In this document: positions 42,524 to 51,660 of the stretch, piece after piece
How positions within the stretch are numbered: position 1 is the stretch's first letter
Layout of the letters: each line of letters begins with the position of its first letter
Source: Modestobacter altitudinis
GTDB lineage: Bacteria; Actinomycetota; Actinomycetes; Mycobacteriales; Geodermatophilaceae
Direction: 5' to 3'
Length of the DNA stretch: 64,000 nt
Assembly: GCF_005930475.1 (NCBI RefSeq)
Contig: NZ_SJEW01000011.1
Location: 1-64,000 of the forward strand
The notes under the pieces: generated by a model
Databases searched by the model: none
Told to the model about the DNA's origin: nothing
What the model saw: only the letters and a program-made list of their open reading frames with translations
Translations under genes and position numbers: made by a program

Positions 42524-43435
42524 ATGACCATGCCGTACTACGCCTCCGCCGAACAGGTCATGCGGGACCGCTCGGAGTACGCCCGCAAGGGCATCTCCCG
42601 CGGTCGCAGCGTCGCCGTGCTCACCTACGCCGACGGCGTCCTGTTCATCGCCGAGAACCCCAGCTCCACCCTGCACAAGGTCAGCGAGCTCTACGACCGG
42701 ATCGGCTTCGCCGCCGTCGGCCGGTACTCGGAGTTCGAGAGCCTGCGGGTCGCCGGCATCCGGCTGGCCGACGTCCGCGGCTACTCCTACAACCGCCGTG
42801 ACGTCACCGGCCGGGTCATCGCCAACGCCTACGCGCAGACCCTCGGTGAGGTCTTCACCCAGCAGATGAAGCCCTTCGAGGTGGAACTGTGCGTCGCCGA
42901 GGTCGGCGACACCCCGGAGTCCGACCAGCTCTACCGGCTGACCTTCGACGGGTCGATCGTCGACGAACCCGACTTCGTCGTCATGGGCGGTCAGGCCGAC
43001 GCGGTCACCGCGAACCTGCGGCAGCACTTCACCCACGGTCTCGGCCTCGCCGAGGCGCTGCGGGTGGGCGTGCAGGCGCTGTCCGCGGTCAGCCCGGCGA
43101 CGGCGGCCAACGGGGGAGGGCACGAGCAGCTCCCCGCCGAGCAGATCGAGGTCGCCGTCCTGGACCGGCGCCGTCCCAAGCGGGCCTTCCGCCGGGTCGT
43201 GGGCGCCGCGCTGGCCGCACTGCTCGCCGACCAGCCGGCCCCCGAGGAGGCAGCGCCGGCCGAGGTGGCCACCGGCCATGCGCCCAGCGCTCCGGCACCG
43301 GGCACCCCGCCGGGCCTGGGTGACCCGGCGGCGGTCGACACCGCCGGAGGTGCCGAGCAGGCGTCCGTCCAGCCGGGCACCCAGGACGGCGTCGGCGGCG
43401 GCACCGACGGCGACAGCACGACCCGAGACCAGTGA
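42524..43435 (+). CDS. prcA: Proteasome subunit alpha
   Basis: 303 residues, longer than the usual 230-260 because of a Pro/Ala/Gly-rich tail from about residue 235. Forms the outer rings and gate of the 20S proteasome. [30 protein letters not shown] is the N-terminal gate and first helix; [22 protein letters not shown] follows. The tail ([14 protein letters not shown] and on) is low-complexity. Starts 3 nt after prcB. Confidence 0.95.
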   Translation: MTMPYYASAEQVMRDRSEYARKGISRGRSVAVLTYADGVLFIAENPSSTLHKVSELYDRIGFAAVGRYSEFESLRVAGIRLADVRGYSYNRRDVTGRVIANAYAQTLGEVFTQQMKPFEVELCVAEVGDTPESDQLYRLTFDGSIVDEPDFVVMGGQADAVTANLRQHFTHGLGLAEALRVGVQALSAVSPATAANGGGHEQLPAEQIEVAVLDRRRPKRAFRRVVGAALAALLADQPAPEEAAPAEVATGHAPSAPAPGTPPGLGDPAAVDTAGGAEQASVQPGTQDGVGGGTDGDSTTRDQ

Positions 43436-43481
43436 GCGGCGCGGCGCGCTCGGGACACGAGCCGAGCGCGCCGCGGACGCC

Positions 43482-43487
43482 TAGGCT
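43482..43487 (+). promoter_or_regulatory. -10 element of pafA (leaderless type)
   Basis: TAGGCT, 7 nt before GTG 43495; lies in the 59-nt gap after prcA. Supports GTG 43495 as start rather than an in-frame ATG at 43432. Confidence 0.55.
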
Positions 43488-43494
43488 GAGCGGG

Positions 43495-44853
43495 GTGGAA
43501 CGACGGATCTTCGGCATCGAGACCGAGTACGGCGTCACGTGCACCTTCAAGGGGCAGCGACGCCTCTCACCTGATGAGGTGGCGCGCTACCTGTTCCGCC
43601 GCGTCGTCTCCTGGGGACGCAGCTCCAACGTGTTCCTGCGGAACGGCTCCCGGCTGTACCTCGACGTGGGCAGCCACCCCGAGTACGCCACCGCCGAGTG
43701 CGACGACGTCACCGAGCTCGTCGTCCACGACAAGGCGGGGGAGCGGATCCTCGAGGGCCTGATGATCGATGCCGAGCAGCGCCTGAACGAAGAGGGCGTC
43801 ACCGGCGACATCTACCTGTTCAAGAACAACACCGACTCGGCCGGCAACAGCTACGGCTGCCACGAGAACTACCTCGTCGGCCGGCACGGCGAGTTCAGCC
43901 GGCTGGCCGACGTGCTGATCCCGTTCCTGGTGAGCCGGCAGATGGTCGTCGGCGCGGGCAAGGTCCTGCAGACCCCCCGCGGTGCCGTCTACTGCGTCAG
44001 CCAGCGCGCCGAGCACATCTGGGAGGGCGTCTCCAGCGCCACCACCCGCTCCCGGCCGATCATCAACACCCGCGACGAGCCGCACGCCGACGCCGAGCGC
44101 TACCGGCGGCTGCACGTGATCGTCGGCGACTCCAACATGAGCGAGACGACGACGCTGCTCAAGGTCACCATCACCGACCTGGTGCTGCGGATGATCGAGC
44201 AGGGCGTCGTGCTGCGGGACATGACGCTGGAGAACCCGATCCGGGCGATCCGCGAGATCAGCCACGACATGACCGGGCGGCGCAAGGTGCGGCTGGCCAA
44301 CGGCCGGGAGATGTCCGCGCTGGAGATCCAGCAGGAGTACCACGACCGGGCCGCCGAGTTCGTCGAGCGCGAGGGCTACGGGCCGGTGCACCGGCAGATG
44401 CTCGAGCTGTGGGGGCGCACCCTCAAGGCCATCGACGGCGGCGACCTGAGCCTGATCGACCGCGAGATCGACTGGGCCATCAAGTACCAGCTCATCGAGC
44501 GGTACCGGGGCAAGCGGGACCTCCCGCTGTCCAGCCCGCGGGTGGCCCAGATGGACCTCGCCTACCACGACATCCGCCGCGGTCGGGGGCTCTACTACCT
44601 GCTGGAGAACGCCGGGCAGGTCGACCGGGTGACCCACGACCCGGCGATCTTCGAGGCCAAGAACGTGCCGCCACAGACCACCCGGGCCAAGCTGCGCGGC
44701 GAGTTCATCCGCCGGGCGCAGGAGAAGCGGCGCGACTTCACCGTCGACTGGGTGCACCTCAAGCTCAACGACCAGGCCCAGCGGACCGTCCTCTGCAAGG
44801 ACCCGTTCAAGGCCGTCGACGAGCGGGTGGAGAAGCTGATCGCGTCGATGTAG
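43495..44853 (+). CDS. pafA: Pup-protein ligase
   Basis: 452 residues. Attaches deamidated Pup to substrate lysines with [18 protein letters not shown] at the N-terminus (catalytic Glu), [15 protein letters not shown] with Asp57, [19 protein letters not shown], and [23 protein letters not shown]; the C-terminal domain ends [21 protein letters not shown]. It lacks the Dop-specific loop. The length equals the M. tuberculosis protein as I remember it. Followed by a 1-kb gene-free region instead of pafBC directly. Confidence 0.96.
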   Translation: MERRIFGIETEYGVTCTFKGQRRLSPDEVARYLFRRVVSWGRSSNVFLRNGSRLYLDVGSHPEYATAECDDVTELVVHDKAGERILEGLMIDAEQRLNEEGVTGDIYLFKNNTDSAGNSYGCHENYLVGRHGEFSRLADVLIPFLVSRQMVVGAGKVLQTPRGAVYCVSQRAEHIWEGVSSATTRSRPIINTRDEPHADAERYRRLHVIVGDSNMSETTTLLKVTITDLVLRMIEQGVVLRDMTLENPIRAIREISHDMTGRRKVRLANGREMSALEIQQEYHDRAAEFVEREGYGPVHRQMLELWGRTLKAIDGGDLSLIDREIDWAIKYQLIERYRGKRDLPLSSPRVAQMDLAYHDIRRGRGLYYLLENAGQVDRVTHDPAIFEAKNVPPQTTRAKLRGEFIRRAQEKRRDFTVDWVHLKLNDQAQRTVLCKDPFKAVDERVEKLIASM

Positions 44854-45154
44854 GCGCCGCTGCGCGGTGGGAGCCGCGCGGAACTCCTGCCGTCCGGCCC
44901 AGGCCGCCGGCGGCTGTGCCTCCAGCAGGTCCGGAACGGCAGGTGGGCACCTCCGGCCTGCGCTGAGCGGGGCAGCGGGCCCCCGGACCGGTACCCGGTC
45001 AGCCGCTTCGCCGCGGGGGCGGTACGTGCGGCCGACGTTCCCCGGATCGACCTGAGCCACGCAGCTCGAACGGCTGACCGACGCCCTGGTCGCGTCGGTG
45101 GACGAGGCGCGCTGGTGGCCGCCAGATGCCGGCCGGCGTCGCCCTCGGTTGTCC

Positions 45155-45168
45155 GCCGTTATCCCCAA
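45155..45168 (+). repeat. Recurrent intergenic 14-mer, copy 2
   Basis: Exact CCGTTATCCCCAAC in the gene-free region after pafA. Confidence 0.7.
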
Positions 45169-45572
45169 CTGGCGGCTCATGAACGGCTCACCCGCACCGA
45201 CCGCGCCGGTGGACAAGGGCGCCCTGCATGCAACCGGTCCTCCAGGCGGCCGGAGACATGGCGGGTCGCCACGCACGTCCGTGCGCAGCGAATGGGATGA
45301 CGCTTGGCGTGGGGCAGGAGGCCCGAACCGGGGGAGCGGTGCCAGGGAGAGGGGCCCAACCGGTCGCCGACCCAGCCCGGGGCGAGGGAGTGGTGCCGCC
45401 GGGGTGGCCGCCCGACCCAGGGCGCGCCGACCAACTGCAGGACCCGGCGGGTGCCGCCAGGGCAGATCCATGGCCGGCGACGGGGAGGGCTCGGTGTCGG
45501 ATCGCCGTGCTGGTCGGCTTCGCCTCGGGGAGCGGACCCACGACCAAGGGGCACCCGAAGATCTCACACCTA

Positions 45573-45586
45573 CCGTTATCCCCAAC
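45573..45586 (+). repeat. Recurrent intergenic 14-mer, copy 3
   Basis: Exact CCGTTATCCCCAAC, 111 nt before copy 4, same orientation. Confidence 0.7.
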
Positions 45587-45683
45587 TGTCGCGACGCTCC
45601 GTCGGCGCGCGGACAGACCCCGACGACGGCGGATGACACCGTTCCGACATCGCCCGCCATCTGCGCCCTTCCGGGACATACAA

Positions 45684-45697
45684 CCGTTATGCCCAAC
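45684..45697 (+). repeat. Recurrent intergenic 14-mer, copy 4 (one mismatch)
   Basis: CCGTTATGCCCAAC, preceded by ACATACAA; copy 1 is preceded by GATACAA, so similarity extends beyond the 14-mer. Confidence 0.65.
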
Positions 45698-45867
45698 AGA
45701 GCGCGTCGCCCTTCCGACAGGAAGAGCTCAGCAGTGACAGCGACGGCCCCGACGGACGGCTGACGTCGGGGTGCCGGCCACTTGAAGCTGTTCCCTGACG
45801 GGCGCGGACTCGCAGCTGGAGGGACAGGTGCGAGCCCGGGCGGACACCGGGGTGGGAGGTCCGCAGG

Positions 45868-46986
45868 TCAGGCCGACAGTGGACCGAACAGGGTCAGCTG
45901 AGCCGCGTACCGGCCGGCAGCCGCTGCGGCCAGGAAGTAGGCACGGTCCTCGTCGAGCCCACGGCCCATCGTCGACAGCGGGACGCCGACGTCCCGCAGC
46001 GCCGTCTCCAGCCCGTCGCTGTCGACCCACTCGATCGGGTTGCGCTGCGGCTGGCCCGCCAGGTCCTCCTCGACCTGGCTGCCCAGCTCCGAGCCCAGCC
46101 CGCGGGGGGCCACCAGGTACACCCCGCCGAGCGCCACCCGCCCGAACGCGGTCAGCGAGTGGTGGGACACCCCGCGGTGCCGGGGCCGCGGGTCGGCCTC
46201 GGAGATCCGCAGCGCCCCCACGGTCTGCCCGCCCAGCACGTGCACCGCGTTGCAGGCCTCACCGGCGGCCACCCCGGAGAAGCCCCACGGCGTCCCGGTG
46301 CCGAGGTTGCCCGGGCCCTGGGTGACGATCGTGACGTCGGCGTGCAGCACGTGCCGGGCGGCCAGCAGCCCGGTGTGCACGGTGACCGCCTCCAGGTCCC
46401 CGCCGAACGCCTGGCCGACGGTCACCACCCCGGCCAGCGAGTCGGCCAGCGAGTCCAGGGTGCGGGAGAACGCCGCCGGCAGCGCCCCGCCGTCGGTCAT
46501 CACGTAGGCGACCCGCAGCGCCGGGTCGGTGGCCTGCACCCCGGCGAGGACCGCGGGCAGCGCCGAGTGCAGGTCCGCCACGACCACCGGCATGCCGCCC
46601 AGGTCCTCGGCCTCGGCGATCAGCTGGTGGTGCTCGGTGTCCTGCTCGTCCACGCCCTGCACGGTCACCTGCAGCGGCGTGTACCGGCCCTTCACCAGGT
46701 GTCCGGGGCCGGTCGGGTCGGCCGGCAGCCGGTCGGGGACGGCGACGACCAGCGCGTAGCCGCCGGTGCCCAGCCGCTGCGCCCACGCGGTGGTGTTGAG
46801 CAGCACGTCGTCCCCGACCCGGGGGGAGCCGACGACCGAGGGGTGGGCCAGCGCCCGGAGCGTCCCGTCGCCGTCCACCTCGACGGTCATCTCCTGGGCG
46901 TCCCGCCAGGACCGGCCGAGCTCGGTGACCCGGCCGCGGCGCCAGCGGATCCGGCTGCCGGGCACGGGGGAGGAGTCGCTGGTCAC
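45868..46986 (-). CDS. DUF3866 family protein
   Basis: 372 residues. Conserved actinobacterial/firmicute family of unknown function: IRWRRGRVTELGRSWRD at the start, ALAHPSVVGSPRVGDDVLLN, VVVADLHSALPAVLAGVQ, VAYVMTDGGALPAAFSRTL, VTIVTQGPGNLGTGTPWGFSG, HRGVSHHSLTAFGRVALGG. Soluble, no signal peptide. Divergent from pafB with a 62-nt gap. Where I know this family it occurs beside pafBC-type genes in some actinobacteria, but no link has been shown. Confidence 0.85.
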   Translation of the reverse strand: MTSDSSPVPGSRIRWRRGRVTELGRSWRDAQEMTVEVDGDGTLRALAHPSVVGSPRVGDDVLLNTTAWAQRLGTGGYALVVAVPDRLPADPTGPGHLVKGRYTPLQVTVQGVDEQDTEHHQLIAEAEDLGGMPVVVADLHSALPAVLAGVQATDPALRVAYVMTDGGALPAAFSRTLDSLADSLAGVVTVGQAFGGDLEAVTVHTGLLAARHVLHADVTIVTQGPGNLGTGTPWGFSGVAAGEACNAVHVLGGQTVGALRISEADPRPRHRGVSHHSLTAFGRVALGGVYLVAPRGLGSELGSQVEEDLAGQPQRNPIEWVDSDGLETALRDVGVPLSTMGRGLDEDRAYFLAAAAAGRYAAQLTLFGPLSA

Positions 46987-47036
46987 CGGGGCAGGTTAGT
47001 CAGCCGATCGCCGGGGAGGCCGGAGGGCCAGGGCAC

Positions 47037-47042
47037 TAGCCT
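47037..47042 (+). promoter_or_regulatory. -10 element of pafB (leaderless type)
   Basis: TAGCCT, 6 nt before GTG 47049. Makes GTG 47049 a better start than GTG 47043. Confidence 0.55.
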
Positions 47043-47048
47043 GTGCGC

Positions 47049-48056
47049 GTGGCAGCCAAGCGGGCAGAACGACTGGTCAACCTGGTCATCGCCCTGCTCG
47101 GCACCCGGCAGTACGTGTCGGCGGCGAAGATCCGCGACACGGTCCCCGGCTACGAGCCCGACGACGGCACGGAGCGGGCCGACGAGGCGTTCAAGCGCAT
47201 GTTCGAGCGGGACAAGGCCGAGCTGCGTGAGATCGGCGTCCCGCTGGAGACCGGCCGCACCAGCGTCTTCGACACCGAGGACGGCTACCGCATCGCCCGC
47301 GCCGACTACGAGCTGCCCGAGATCACCCTCACCGGCGAGGAGGCCGCGGCGGTCGGCCTGGCGCTGCGGCTGTGGCAGTCCGCGCAGCTCGCCGGCGCCG
47401 CGCAGAGCGCGCTGGTGAAGCTGCGGGCCGCCGGCATCGAGGTCGACCAGACCCGCGGCATCCAGATCCAGCCCCGCCTGGACGCCGGCGAACCTGCCTT
47501 CGAGCCCTGCTACGCCGCGGCCCGGGACCGCCGCGAGCTCACCTTCGACTACCGTCGTCCGGACGCCGACCGGGCCAGCCGGCGCCGAGTCCAGCCCTGG
47601 GGCGTGGTCGCCTGGCACGGCCGCTGGTACCTGGTCGGGCACGACCTCGACCGGCAGGCGCCGCGGGTGTTCCGGCTGTCCCGGGTCACCGGGACACCGC
47701 GGCCCAGCGGACCGGAGGGCGCCTTCGAACCCCCGGCCGACCTGGACCTGGCCTCGGTCGTCGCCCGGCAAGAGGCCCGCGAGGAGCACCTGGTCATCGT
47801 CCGCGCCCGCCCCGGCACCGCCATCGGCCTGCGCCGGCACGCCGAACCACTCGGTCCCGCCGACGACGGTGACGACCGGCTGCAGCTGCGCACCACCGAG
47901 CCGTGGGCGCTGGCCGACGAGCTCGCCTCCTACGGCCCCGACGTGCTGGTCGAGGCACCGCAGCGGATGCGCCAGGCCGTCGTCGACCGGCTGACCCGGC
48001 TCGCCGCGATGGAGGAGCGCGCGCCGGGCGATCGGGGAAGAGGAGACCGAGCATGA
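47049..48056 (+). CDS. pafB: WYL-domain transcriptional regulator PafB
   Basis: 335 residues. Forms PafBC with the next gene product, an activator of LexA-independent DNA-damage genes in mycobacteria. HTH of winged type at the N-terminus (AERLVNLVIALLGTRQYVSAAKIRDTV), then the WYL domain with VQPWGVVAWHGRWYLVGHDLDRQAPRVFRLSRV, whose W-Y-L triad is intact, and the WCX C-terminal extension. ATG of pafC overlaps the stop (ATGA). Separate from the pafA transcript because of the 2-kb interval with its own promoter. Confidence 0.93.
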   Translation: MAAKRAERLVNLVIALLGTRQYVSAAKIRDTVPGYEPDDGTERADEAFKRMFERDKAELREIGVPLETGRTSVFDTEDGYRIARADYELPEITLTGEEAAAVGLALRLWQSAQLAGAAQSALVKLRAAGIEVDQTRGIQIQPRLDAGEPAFEPCYAAARDRRELTFDYRRPDADRASRRRVQPWGVVAWHGRWYLVGHDLDRQAPRVFRLSRVTGTPRPSGPEGAFEPPADLDLASVVARQEAREEHLVIVRARPGTAIGLRRHAEPLGPADDGDDRLQLRTTEPWALADELASYGPDVLVEAPQRMRQAVVDRLTRLAAMEERAPGDRGRGDRA

Positions 48057-49018
48057 CGACGCCGAGCACCGCGGAGCGGATGATCCGGCTGCTGGCCCTG
48101 GTGCCCTACCTGCAGGCCCGCCCGGACGGCGTCCGGCTGGCCGACGCGGCCGCCGACTTCGGCGTCCCCGAGGCCCAGCTGCGCCGCGACCTGGACCTGC
48201 TGTGGGTGTGCGGGCTGCCCGGGCACGGCCCCGGCGACCTGATCGACCTGGCCTTCGAGGGCGACCGGGTGCGGGTCACCTTCACCGCCGGCATGGTGCG
48301 GCCGCTGCGGCTGAGCACCGACGAGGCGGTGGCGCTGATCGTCGCGCTGCGCACCCTGCTGGAGCTGCCCGGGCTGGCCGAGGGGGAGGCGGTCAGCCGC
48401 GCCCTGGCCAAGGTGTCGGCCGCGGCCGGGCACCCCGCCGAGGTCGCCGCGCCGGTCGTGGTCAGCGTCGACGCCCGCGAGCAGTCGCTGTCCGTCGTCC
48501 GCGCCGGCCTGGAGCGTCAGCGCGCCCTGCACCTGCACTACTACGTGCCCAGCCGGGACGAGCGCACCGAGCGCACCGTCGACCCGATGCGGCTGCTGCT
48601 GGTCGACGGGCACTGGTACCTGGAGGCGTGGTGCCGCAACGTCGAGGGCACCCGGCTGTTCCGGCTGGACCGGATCGACGACGTCACGGTGCTCGACGAG
48701 CCGGCCGCCCCGCCCCCGGAGGCGCACGAGCGCGACCTGGACGGCGGTCTCTACCAGCCGCCCGCGGAGGCGCCCCTGGTGCGGCTGCGGCTGGCCCGCA
48801 CCGCCCGCTGGGTCGCCGACTACTACCCGGTGGAGGAGCAGGGCGAGGTCGGTGACCCGCCCGGCGGCCTGGCCGTCGCGGTCCGCACGTCGGACCTCGC
48901 CTGGGCCCGCCGGCTGGTCGCCTCCCTCGGCGGTGCGGCGACGGTGGACGAGCCCGCCGAGCTGGCCGCCCAGGTGGCGGGGGAGGCGCGGGCCGCGCTG
49001 GCCCGTTACGCGGACTGA
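48053..49018 (+). CDS. pafC: WYL-domain transcriptional regulator PafC
   Basis: 321 residues from ATG 48053, overlapping the pafB stop. Second half of the PafBC activator: N-terminal HTH (STAERMIRLLALVPYLQARPDGVRLADAAADFG), a middle linker domain, WYL domain (LHYYVPSRDERTERTVDPMRLLLVDGHWYLEAWC) and WCX end. W-Y-L residues present. PafB and PafC are separate here, as in mycobacteria, not fused. Confidence 0.92.
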   Translation: MTTPSTAERMIRLLALVPYLQARPDGVRLADAAADFGVPEAQLRRDLDLLWVCGLPGHGPGDLIDLAFEGDRVRVTFTAGMVRPLRLSTDEAVALIVALRTLLELPGLAEGEAVSRALAKVSAAAGHPAEVAAPVVVSVDAREQSLSVVRAGLERQRALHLHYYVPSRDERTERTVDPMRLLLVDGHWYLEAWCRNVEGTRLFRLDRIDDVTVLDEPAAPPPEAHERDLDGGLYQPPAEAPLVRLRLARTARWVADYYPVEEQGEVGDPPGGLAVAVRTSDLAWARRLVASLGGAATVDEPAELAAQVAGEARAALARYAD

Positions 49019-49075
49019 CGGTCAGCGCAGTGCGGCCGCGGCGGGCGCACAGCTCCGGCGGCTAGGGTCCTCGCT

Positions 49076-49285
49076 GTGCTGCTGATCGTGTGGATCGTCG
49101 TCGCCGTGCTCGCGCTGGGCGTGCTCGGCGCCCTCGCCTACAGCCTGCTGGGTGCGGCCGGGCGGCTCGGCCGTGAGCTGCGCGGCCTCACCGACGACGT
49201 GCAGCCGCTGCTCGTCGAGGCCCAGGCGGCCGCGGCGAGGGCCGCCGCCCAGCGAGCGGAGGGCCGGTCGGCGACCGCCGACTGA
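49076..49285 (+). CDS. Small single-pass membrane protein between pafC and tatA
   Basis: 69 residues from GTG 49076, which follows TAGGGT by 7 nt. One N-terminal hydrophobic segment (LLIVWIVVAVLALGVLGALAYSLL, about 2-25) and an Ala/Arg-rich helical tail (LVEAQAAAARAAAQRAEG). Unknown function; a small TatA-like topology but without the TatA amphipathic-helix signature. Its place between pafC and tatA suggests a conserved but uncharacterised gene. Confidence 0.7.
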   Translation: MLLIVWIVVAVLALGVLGALAYSLLGAAGRLGRELRGLTDDVQPLLVEAQAAAARAAAQRAEGRSATAD

Positions 49286-49382
49286 AACGCCCAGCTCCGG
49301 GGCGTCCACCGCCCGTGCACGGCCTGATCACAGCACCGCTGCGGCGTAGAGTCGGCGGCACGCCCACGTCTCGGAGGACCCC

Positions 49383-49724
49383 ATGAACCTCGGCCCCGCG
49401 GAGATCGGCCTGATCATCCTGGCCATCCTGCTGCTGTTCGGCTACAAGAAGCTGCCGGACGCCTCGCGGTCGCTCGGTCGATCGCTGCGGATCTTCAAGG
49501 GCGAGATGAAGGGCATGAAGGACGACGACGTCCGCGCCAAGGACCACGCCCGCACCACGCCGGTCACCGGCACGGTCGTCACCCCGAGCCCTGACCCGAC
49601 CGTCGCACCGTCCGCGGTGGACTACGAGGCCGAGGCCCGCGCCATGGAGATCCGGGCCGCCGAGGCCCGGGCGCGCGCCGAGCAGGCCCGCGCGTCGTCG
49701 GCCGTGACCGACACCTCGCACTGA
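49383..49724 (+). CDS. tatA: Sec-independent protein translocase subunit TatA
   Basis: 113 residues; GGAGG 5 nt before ATG 49383. Pore-forming Tat component: short transmembrane helix (PAEIGLIILAILLLFGYKKLPD), conserved FGYKKLPD hinge, amphipathic helix (SRSLGRSLRIFKGEMKGM), then a Pro/Ala-rich tail with a charged Glu/Ala/Arg helix. Next gene is tatC; tatB is absent, as in minimal Tat systems. Confidence 0.95.
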   Translation: MNLGPAEIGLIILAILLLFGYKKLPDASRSLGRSLRIFKGEMKGMKDDDVRAKDHARTTPVTGTVVTPSPDPTVAPSAVDYEAEARAMEIRAAEARARAEQARASSAVTDTSH

Positions 49725-49746
49725 CCCGTCTGCCGAGCGCCCGCCC

Positions 49747-50670
49747 GTGACCATGGCCTCGCGTCCGCGGGACCGCCGGCCGAGGCGTCCCGAGCGGGAC
49801 GATGCGGCGACGATGACCCTGGTCGGTCACCTGCGCGAGCTGCGCAACCGGGTGGGCATCGCGCTGCTGTTCGTGCTGGTCGGCACCGCGGTCGCCTTCT
49901 GGTGGTACGAGCACGGGCTGGGCGACTTCATCCGGGCGCCGTACTGCGACCTGCCCGACGACCTGCGTTACAACGAGGCCGACGGCACCTGCGGGCTGCT
50001 GGTCACCGACGTGTTCGGCGGTGCGCTGATCCGGCTGAAGATCGCCTTCATCGCCGGTGTCGTGCTCTCCGCCCCGTTCTGGCTGTACCAGCTGTGGGCG
50101 TTCATCACCCCCGGGCTCAAGCGCTCCGAGAAGCGCTACGGCCTCTCCTTCGTCGCCGTCTCCTCGCTGCTGTTCGCCCTCGGCGCCGCCCTGGCCTACC
50201 TCTCGCTGTCCGCGGGCCTGCGGCTGCTGCTGGGCCTGGCCGGCGACGGCGTGGTGGTGGCACTGACCGCGCAGGACTACATCGGTTTCGTCATCTCGCT
50301 GCTGCTGGCCTTCGGGGTCAGCTTCGAGCTGCCGCTGATCGCGGTCGTGCTGAACCTGGTGGGGGTGCTCAGCTACGCGGTGCTGTCCAAGGCCCGGCGC
50401 TGGATCTACTTCCTCACCATCGTCTTCGCCGCCTTCATCACCCCCACTCAGGACCCGTTCACCATGCTGCTGATGGCCGGGCCGATGTGCGTGCTGTTCG
50501 AGCTCGCCATCCAGGTCGCCCGGGTCGTGGACAAGCGGCGGGCCAAGCGGGAGGCGGCGCTGGGGCTGCAGGGCCTGGACGACGACGAGGCCTCACCCCT
50601 GGATGCTGCCCCCAGCCCGCTGGACACCCGGCCGAGCGCGCTGGACGAGCCGGCGCAGACCCAGCGCTGA
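49747..50670 (+). CDS. tatC: Sec-independent protein translocase subunit TatC
   Basis: 307 residues from GTG 49747 (ATG 49753 is an alternative). Six-helix membrane receptor for twin-arginine signal peptides. MTLVGHLRELRNRV carries the conserved HLRELR motif near residue 30; FWLYQLWAFITPGLKRSEKRY and FITPTQDPFTMLLMAGPMCVLFE follow. The C-terminal tail is acidic with an SPLDAAPSPLDTRPSALDE repeat. Co-directional with tatA and the next gene. Confidence 0.95.
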   Translation: MTMASRPRDRRPRRPERDDAATMTLVGHLRELRNRVGIALLFVLVGTAVAFWWYEHGLGDFIRAPYCDLPDDLRYNEADGTCGLLVTDVFGGALIRLKIAFIAGVVLSAPFWLYQLWAFITPGLKRSEKRYGLSFVAVSSLLFALGAALAYLSLSAGLRLLLGLAGDGVVVALTAQDYIGFVISLLLAFGVSFELPLIAVVLNLVGVLSYAVLSKARRWIYFLTIVFAAFITPTQDPFTMLLMAGPMCVLFELAIQVARVVDKRRAKREAALGLQGLDDDEASPLDAAPSPLDTRPSALDEPAQTQR

Positions 50671-50680
50671 GCGGCGTCCC

Positions 50681-51577
50681 GTGCCCCAGCCGGAGGTCGC
50701 CGTCCTGGTCAACGCCCAGGCCGGCCGGGGCCGCGGCGCCCGCGCCACCGCCGCGGTCGTCGCGGCGCTGACCGCCGCCGGGGTGCGCCCCCGGCTGCTG
50801 ACCGGCACCGACCGGGACGACGCGGAACGGCAGGCCGCCGCCGCCGTGGCCGACGGCGTTCCCGCGGTGGCGGCCCTCGGTGGGGACGGCGCCGCGCACG
50901 CCGCGCTGCAGGCCGTCGCGGGCACCGGGACGCCGCTGGGCCTGCTCCCGGCCGGCAGCGGCAACGACCTGGCGCTGGCCCTCGGGGTGCCCGCCGACCC
51001 GGCAGCGGCGGCCCGCGCCCTGGCCGAGGACCTGCACAGCGGTGCCGTGCGGCGGGTGGACGCCGCGCGCACCGGCGACCGCTGGTGGGCCACCGTGCTG
51101 TGCTGCGGCTTCGACTCCGCCGTCACCGACCGGGCCGACCGGCTGCGCTGGCCGCGCGGTCCCCGCCGCTACGACGTCGCCATCCTGGCCGAGCTGGCGC
51201 GGCTGCGGCCACGGGAGGTGGAGCTCACCGTCGACGGCGTCGGGCGCCCGTGGGAGGTGACGCTGGTGGCCGTCGGCAACACCCCCTGGTACGGCGGTGG
51301 GTTGAAGATCGCCCCCGGCGCCGACCCGGGCGACGGCCTGCTCGAGGTCGTCGTCGTCGGCCCGGTGAGCCGGCGGGAGCTGGTGCGCACCCGGCCGCGG
51401 CTGGCCGCCGGCACCCACGTCGACCACCCCGCGGTGACGGTGCTGCGAGGCCGGGAGGTGGTCCTGCACGGTGCCGGGCTGACCACGTACGCCGACGGGG
51501 AGCCGGTGTCCCCGCTGCCCGCGGTGTCGGTCTGCGTGCCCGGCGCCCTGACCGTCGTCGGGACCGACCGCCGCTGA
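50681..51577 (+). CDS. Diacylglycerol kinase/sphingosine kinase family protein
   Basis: 298 residues from GTG 50681, 10 nt after tatC. DAGK catalytic domain: VAVLVNAQAGRGRGARA, VPAVAALGGDGAAHAALQAVAG (nucleotide loop) and LGLLPAGSGNDLALALG, then a C-terminal beta-domain (LKIAPGADPGDGLLEVVVVG). Phosphorylates a lipid, probably diacylglycerol; specificity not visible. A 28-bp palindrome overlaps its stop. Confidence 0.9.
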   Translation: MPQPEVAVLVNAQAGRGRGARATAAVVAALTAAGVRPRLLTGTDRDDAERQAAAAVADGVPAVAALGGDGAAHAALQAVAGTGTPLGLLPAGSGNDLALALGVPADPAAAARALAEDLHSGAVRRVDAARTGDRWWATVLCCGFDSAVTDRADRLRWPRGPRRYDVAILAELARLRPREVELTVDGVGRPWEVTLVAVGNTPWYGGGLKIAPGADPGDGLLEVVVVGPVSRRELVRTRPRLAAGTHVDHPAVTVLRGREVVLHGAGLTTYADGEPVSPLPAVSVCVPGALTVVGTDRR

Positions 51578-51603
51578 GGGCCATGTTGGCCAACATGGCC
51601 CTC
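51576..51603. terminator. 28-bp perfect palindrome at the end of the lipid-kinase gene
   Basis: Arms GAGGGCCATGTTGG and CCAACATGGCCCTC with no loop spacer; overlaps the TGA stop (51575-51577). It may be a terminator hairpin or a dyad operator for helY, whose start is 58 nt further. No T-run. I suspect this palindrome recurs in related genomes, but cannot check. Confidence 0.6.
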
Positions 51604-51648
51604 CCGGGCGCTCTGGACGGCGTCCGAGCCGGACCGCCGGAGCGCGCA

Positions 51649-51654
51649 TACGGT
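51649..51654 (+). promoter_or_regulatory. -10 element of helY (leaderless type)
   Basis: TACGGT, 6 nt before ATG 51661, no Shine-Dalgarno sequence. Confidence 0.5.
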
Positions 51655-51660
51655 GGGGGC

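Larger units (their letters stand above)
44854..45867. other. 1-kb gene-free region with three copies of the CCGTTATCCCCAAC element
   Basis: No protein-coding signal I trust on either strand, although long frames exist because of high GC. A short coding-like scrap (QLERLTDALVASVDEARWW, about 45059-45118) may be a gene remnant. Three copies of the 14-mer (45155, 45573, 45684) all lie on the plus strand. After the last copy come a small hairpin (CTTCCGACAGGAAG) and text that partly matches the region after the copy at 15296. It could hold a non-coding RNA, a protein-binding array or a decayed mobile element. Confidence 0.5.

Noticed and set aside
45188-45679. Minus-strand frame of 163 codons after pafA
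   Set aside because: Composition resembles a shadow; no family match and it runs through the 14-mer copies.
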